Source: Platerodrilus igneus (lineage: Eukaryota > Arthropoda > Insecta > Coleoptera > Lycidae). Taken from it: DNA of 64,000 nt. The notes beneath the pieces are model-generated. The model was not told the origin of the DNA, made no database searches, and was given only the letters and a program-made list of their open reading frames with translations. Below, piece by piece: positions 58,420 through 64,000 of this stretch. Location: NCBI GenBank assembly GCA_036346225.1, contig JARFIW010001670.1:6882001-6946000 (forward strand), in the 5' to 3' direction. Both the position numbers and the translations under genes were made by a program. Each line of letters begins with the position of its first letter. Positions within the stretch are counted from its first letter, which is position 1.

Positions 58420-60990
58420 TTATAATACTTTCTGCACTACTACCTCATGCCTTGATATGTGAACTATCATCCTATCCCTCCTATATTTTACTGTTTTCCA
58501 TATATTTCTTTTTTCCCCTACCATTTCTAGATAATTTTTATTCTGAACTTTGTCTGTCCATGGTATCTTCATCATACGTCTGTAGCACCACATTTCAAAG
58601 GTTTCTATCTTTTTCCTGTCCGCTTCTGCTACTGTCCAAGTTTTAGAGCCGCACAGTGCTATACTCCACATATATGCTTTCGGCAATCTTTTCCTTGTTT
58701 CTATGTTTGTTGACTTTGAACACAGTAATTGCTTTTTCTTGTTAAATGTAGCACGACCTTGTGCTAATCTTTGTTTTATATCTTTTGCGCTTTTCTTATG
58801 TTGCGTTATTTGACTTCCTAGATAGCAAAAATACTTAACCGCTTGTAAGTTCTCGTTTTCTATTTGTATTCTAGTGTTTTTTCCCTCCTTGGCATACTAG
58901 TACTTTAGTTTTATCTTTGTTCATTTTCATACCATATCTCTCTGTTAGCATTAAAAGCTGGGTCTTCCTTGCTAGATGCTAATACCGCTATATCATCTGC
59001 AAATCTAAGCATATCAATCTTTTGTCTTTGCATAATAATTCCAAATGTCTTCCTACATTTGACAGTATTCGTTGCTTCTTGGATGTACAAGTTAAAAATT
59101 AACGGGGATAGGACACATCCTTGTCTCATTCTTTTCCTAATATCTACTTCTCTACGTTCTTGCTCTAATTCTGTTACAGCTGTTTGCTCTTTGTATAAGC
59201 TATGTAGTATTCGTCTATACGCGTTCTCCTTTTTCTCTATTGTCTTTCCATTATCATCCTCAGAGCTAAAATAGCCTCCCGTGGTCCCCTGTTTTGCCTA
59301 AACCCAATTTTATTTTTTTCTAGTATTTTTTCGGCCCGTTTTTCCATTAGTCTTTGTATAATTCTAGTTAATATTTTTGACACGTGTGGTGTCAAACTTA
59401 TTGTTCGAAAACTTTCACATTTATCCTTGCCTCTCTTTTTTGTTATAGTGGCTATGATGTTACGTTTGAAAACTTTGGGTATCTCGCCTGGCACACATAT
59501 GGCTTACAGTTGAAAGGGACATTCTGTTACTGCTTGTCCCGCGGTTTTTAAAGTTTCTGCTTGCGCCTTATCTATACCTGGTGCCCTACAATTTTTCAAA
59601 CCCTTTAATGCTAATTCAAACCCATCTCTAAGTATAGGATATCCCAACTCATTCTATTCAATGTCTGATTCCTGTTCTAATGCTGCTAGTTCCTGTCCTG
59701 CATACAAATTTTGTATATATTCTTGCCGTATAACCACTTCCTCTACATTTTCAATAATAATGTTTCTTTCCGAGATCCTTGTATTTTTGATATACGGTTT
59801 TATATCTCTAAAGTTCATTCTAATTAGTTTGTATGCTCCGTCTGGCTTTCCTATTTCCAGGATCCAGTTTGTAGCTCTTTGCACTTTTCATCAATCCATT
59901 ACTATTTAGCTTTCCTGCATTTTCGAATAATTTCCAATTTTATGGCTTTGGATCTCTGTTTCCAAGCTTCGTCTAGTCTGTTTTTGTATTTTCGTTTTTC
60001 TTTTATTATATTCAGGATATCTTTTGTTATCCTTGGTTTCTTATTGTTGTTTTGTGTATACTCCAAAAAATCTCTAGCCGCCAAGTCTAAGGTGGATTGA
60101 TTGTTATTCCATTCTGTTTCTACTTCCTTAGTTTCAGAAATTTTTCCGATATCTTTTAGCAACTCATTTGACTATTTTCCAAATCTTTCCTGGATATCGT
60201 TATCTTTTAGTTTCTCAAAGTTAAAGTGTCTATTTCGGTTTCTTTTTCTCAAATTAAAAAGTTTAAGAGCGGACTTCATAATTACGATGTTGTGGTCATT
60301 GTCTATATCTGCTTCTGGGTAGCTTCTACAGTCTTTTAATTGATTCCTAAACCGTTGTCTAACAAGAACGTAGTCTATTTGATATGTTGCGATATCTCCT
60401 GGCATCTTCCACGTGTATCGCCTTCTAGCATGATGTTGAAATAATGTGTTGGTGATAGTTAAATTGTTTTTTTGTCGCAAAATTCTACCAGCCTATTTCC
60501 CCTGTCGTTTCTCGTGCCTAAACCAAATAAACCCACTACCGGTCCTTCCCTATCCTCACGTACCACTGCGTTAAAGTCTCCTGTAATTATTAAATTTTCA
60601 TGTCCTTTTACGTATCCTAATATGTGATTGATATCTTTGTAGATCGCTTCTACCCCTTTTTTTCGCTGTAGCCAGAGGTGTGCATATATTCTTGTATTAT
60701 TACTGTATTTAACGGTTTACGTTCTAATCTAACCATGAGTACTCTCTCGTTCTTTTGTAGGTAGTTTTCTACACAGTATCCTATTTTTTCTCATAGTTAT
60801 CCCCACGTCTGAATTTCTTTCCACTGATTACGTTAAAGTTTCCGCTCCAAAAATCCTCGCCACTGGCCATCGAACTTCGCTGATCCCAGCTACGTCTAAT
60901 GCTAACCTATCCCTTTCAATTTTGAAGTTCTATAACATAGCTACTTGCTTCATACTTCTGACATTCCACGCTCTGGCACACATAATGTTC
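58420..60990 (-). pseudogene. LINE family 1 endonuclease-reverse transcriptase, broken
   Basis: The APE endonuclease starts near AWNVRSMKQVA (about 60935-60970). GDFNAVV lies near 60550-60580 and RRYTWKMPGDIATYQIDYVL at 60370-60430, the conserved endonuclease C-terminal box. RT has the linker, KKRGKDKCESFRTISL (59390-59440), GFRQNRGPREAILALRMIME (59245-59315), MRQGCVLSPLIFNLYI (59080-59129) and the catalytic LRFADDIAVL (58981-59010), intact as FADD. The C-terminus (KAYMWSIALCGSKTWTVAEA, EMWCYRRMMKIPWTDK) ends at 58420. Frameshifts and stops separate the pieces. The protein would nick target DNA and copy its RNA in place. Confidence 0.88.
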
Positions 60991-61460
60991 CCGACTCTTC
61001 TTGTAAACTTTTTGATCACATTCTCCGAAATAGTCCCCTCCCGGAGATCCGAATGGGGGACTATTTTAACTCAGGAATTTTTTACCCCAGAGGATACCAT
61101 CATCTTAAGTAGCAATTTAAGTACGCAGTGTACTTGGGAGATAATGTGGTGGTTTCTCGTTACCTTCCACATCGCAGTAGTGTGTCGTAGAATGTCAGAC
61201 CGAACCTATAGTCTATGCCAATCTTAGTACCGAAGAAGCCGCTGTCCTCTTTCCGGGACATGTCTTAGTCTGGTTCCTCACTATATACCGCACTAATTTG
61301 GTTGAACCTATAGTTCGGCTTTTTAGATCACTGGAATTCTCAAGTCGTTTCAGCCGTTCTAGTAATCTAGAACTTCTTCAAGGTGCAGGTGCATTCAGAA
61401 CGGCACTTGAGAATAAGTTTCCAATATTTCTCAACGTTGATCAAGCGGAGATATGGCACC

Positions 61461-63535
61461 CTGTTGTTGTCAATATTTCGAGCGTGAAGCAGCTGTCAGC
61501 ATAATTTAAATAAAAACCGCTAGATGGCCCACCCTATCGTGTATCGTTTGCAAAATGTGGATTCAGTTGTATCAAGAAAATACGGGTATCGCTTAATGGA
61601 AGCAATGCTCAATAACCATCTAAATAAACAATTTTTGGTAATATCCTAATTTACGATAAAGCTTATAATATGTCAACTGATTTTGTTATTAAACATTATG
61701 GGAGATAGACATCCTTTGGTAGGAAGAATATATCAATAGCATTTATTGGATTTATGTCTGAAATTATTAGGGTTTAAATGTTTTATGTTTGGCAAGCATA
61801 CTTTTCAGAAAACAATTGTAGTTTCGCACCTACTGCAATTTATTTGATTTTGTAAGCTATATACTGCACATTAATTTACGTAGTTTGTTAGCAAATTCAT
61901 TGGAACGTTTGCGATATATCTACAGATTACCTATGTTAACTGGGTCCTTCTCCTTTTTGGCTCCGATCATTTTTCGTGAATCGCACAGTACTAGTTTTTC
62001 ACCATTACTTATTTATTGTATATGTAAATAGTTGTAATTCATGTGACGTAATATAAATTCTATTGTTAATTATATAGTTATTTGGAGCTTTTACTAGTTC
62101 CTATAAAAACTTAAACTAAATGGTACATGCATTTATCGTCCAACGCATTTTTGATTGTCCAAGAGTCTAAGACTATCACAGAGTATTTTAATTCGTAGGT
62201 TATTATGGCCCGAGGCCCAATCTGTATAATCAAGCATCGAATTTTGTTACCAGCAAAGTCTTATTTAATTGCTATTCTTCATGTTAGGATGGTTACTTAA
62301 TTCCTACCTCATATTTTAACTTAATTGCCATATGGTTGGATGATTCTTGCCGGTGTAAATATGTATAATAGTATGATGCCAAGTCAATTCAGATACCATA
62401 CTTTTTTTACTGCAATTTAAAACCTGCGATTATGTAAATTGCGTTTATACTGTGGGCGTAAGCAAAATAACAATAATGGCGTCTAATATACGGACCTCCT
62501 TCGAGTGTATTTTAAAAATGCTGTGGTAATGAGTAGGTAAAGTTGGTATAACTTTATTTTCGTACTCCTAGTTTATGATGCATATATTTCATCTCTGTAG
62601 GTAGCTTTTTTATGGCACTTTTTTGTACACGTTTGTAGTGTAACTAGTTAGTTGCACTCAAATTAATTTCTAAGTTATTTTTGTTTCAAGTTGACCTCTG
62701 ATTATTGAAAAATTAAATTTTTTTATTTATTGTTAAACCCAATAATTAATGGAACTAAGGTAAAGGAGGCACCTGGAATTTCATCCTCTATCGTAATAGG
62801 TTTGGGAAATTTCACTCTTTATTTTTAAATCTGAAGTGCTTGAAAATTGTGGGCAGTCGTGTACAGTATGCAAGCGAAAATCTTCTTTCTGATTAGCCTG
62901 CAAAATGAACGTTTTTTAAAATCGAAAACACTCAATTTTCATATATCTAAGAATCGATTTTTTTCGCAAAACATCTATACAGTTAGCGATAGTGATAGCA
63001 AATCACCAAAAATTTCAGATAGCATACATGATGAAATCATCCCTCATTTGAATGGGTTTCCATATTCAACAGAACTGCATTTTTTTAACTGCCTGCTTCC
63101 TATTTTGAACTGGCTCACTCCGTATCATGTAACTATCTTCACGTATATCTTTTAAAATCTGACATGTACACTGGAAATTGCACATTTGCTTCTGCCCTCT
63201 GTCACTTTCTTAAATATTCCTTCATTTCTCGAAATTTAACGAATCTGTTCTATCGGAACTTGTTCAATGCTCTCTATTATTTGTATATTTCTGAACCATT
63301 TCTAGTTCTTATAAGTTACTAATTTTATCTCATTAACTATTGCTGTTATGGTTTCAAATCTATAAAACTTATAATCTCATAACTTCTTTGCCTAGTGTCT
63401 ACGTTTTGCAACCAGCCGTATAGTTATATTCTTGAAACATTGGTTTTCAACAGTTTTTCGCATCATCAGCAGCTACCCAAGAGTTAATTAACGTTCTTTG
63501 GGTTTTCTTGGGCTGTAATATGTTTGGAGTCCTTT
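61461..63535. other. AT-rich DNA without recognised genes
   Basis: The frame at 62847-63155 (102 codons) is unrecognised and Phe/Asn-rich as expected of AT-rich DNA. No repeats were matched to elsewhere in the window. Confidence 0.5.
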
Positions 63536-63539
63536 TTTC

Positions 63540-64000
63540 TCTTTTTATGATCGGTAATCTAATTCTCTTAAGTAGCTAAACTCCTTAACTTTTGCTCATT
63601 TTTCTAATGTTAGTTTTAGTCTGTTTCTTTCTTATTTCAATCCATTTAACTACATCTTGTGTTGTTTGTTTCATGTTTAAATATCCCGATTTTTTTCATT
63701 TTTCTAACTTATCTTTTGACTTTTCTACTTTTACTATATTATTCGGGATCTCATGATTTTTTATTATTACGTAAACTATATCGTCTCTCTGTGTATTACT
63801 TATATTTTATTTATGATAAGTAAGATTGGCGATAAGGCACATTCTTGTCTTGATGTTTAATCCTGCAACCAAATTGTTTTTAGCTACTGCCCGTTTGTTC
63901 TATTTTTCCGACACTTTAATATTCACCAAGCTTTGCTATTAACATCTACAAGTAAGGTTTATCACAATATTTTAACTAATAAGGGTTCGTGGAAAAAGGA
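63540..64000 (-). mobile_element. Degenerate LINE reverse transcriptase fragment (runs off window)
   Basis: On the minus strand, RQECALSPILLIINKI (about 63815-63865) resembles the RT block QGCVLSPLLFNIYI of LINE family 1. The surrounding pattern of CT-rich plus strand parallels 58800-59200. No other motif is clear. It is partial at the window's end. Confidence 0.4.

Larger units (their letters stand above)
57221..61460 (-). mobile_element. LINE family 1, copy B/F, near full length with composite tail
   Basis: Transcribed leftward: 5' UTR 61460-61000, endonuclease and RT frame about 60990-58420, terminal segment T 58365-58251, module M 58250-58017, T again 58016-57931, M again 57930-57717, then a second truncated LINE 3' end 57716-57221. 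The 5' UTR matches 50695-51180 on the other strand. The total of 4.2 kb includes about 1.1 kb of extra tail. This is the most complete family 1 copy here. Confidence 0.8.

Noticed and set aside
62847..63155. 102-codon plus-strand frame
   Set aside because: Composition follows the local AT bias and no motif was recognised.

Overview
This window looks like non-coding DNA from an insect genome. It is strongly A+T-rich, has no long intact open reading frames, and is filled with decayed transposable elements (TEs) of kinds typical of insects: mariner, piggyBac, HTH_DUF4817-type DDE elements, a BED-finger hAT, Jockey-like LINEs, a second APE-type LINE family and a tRNA-derived SINE. The species cannot be named from the sequence. 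No bacterial operons, rRNA genes, functional tRNA genes or CRISPR arrays are present. The only credible host-gene signal is one 75-bp exon candidate at 34164-34238, so much of the window may be intron or intergenic space of a large gene.

Layout. 1-7.3 kb: simple repeats, a 108-bp palindrome, a foldback element (2251-2400) and one copy of a dispersed repeat. 7.3-10.5 kb: a CA/CG microsatellite, three SINE copies and an internally deleted mariner with a perfect 172-bp tandem duplication. 11.2-13.7 kb: a complete piggyBac element with TTAA duplications and matching inverted ends; its transposase is broken by frameshifts and stops. 14.3-15.3 kb: a GC-rich insertion with promoter and poly(A) signals, possibly a solo LTR. 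15.5-20.7 kb: a truncated LINE (family 1), a DDE transposase relic and a truncated Jockey-like LINE, all on the minus strand. 24.1-26.8 kb: a Jockey-like LINE bounded by a 12-bp target duplication but internally rearranged, with one segment inverted. 29.8-34.4 kb: SINE, dispersed repeat, AT palindrome, 12-bp-period minisatellite and the exon candidate. 34.4-38.6 kb: a DNA transposon with TIRs of about 45 bp and a DUF4817-type transposase relic. 39-43 kb: a tandem SINE trimer, a relic of a TE-like protein and a hAT relic. 47.4-52.2 kb and 56.5-61.5 kb: LINE family 1 clusters on opposite strands. 55.1 kb: a second mariner relic. 63.5-64 kb: a further degenerate LINE running off the window.

The genes do not form a pathway; the biology is nested and successive transposition. 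The most unusual structure is a composite LINE tail. In two loci on opposite strands, LINE family 1 is followed by the same non-LINE module of about 230 bp, then its own terminal segment again, then the module again, then a truncated LINE 3' end. This suggests a 3'-transduced or tandemly duplicated tail that moved as a unit.
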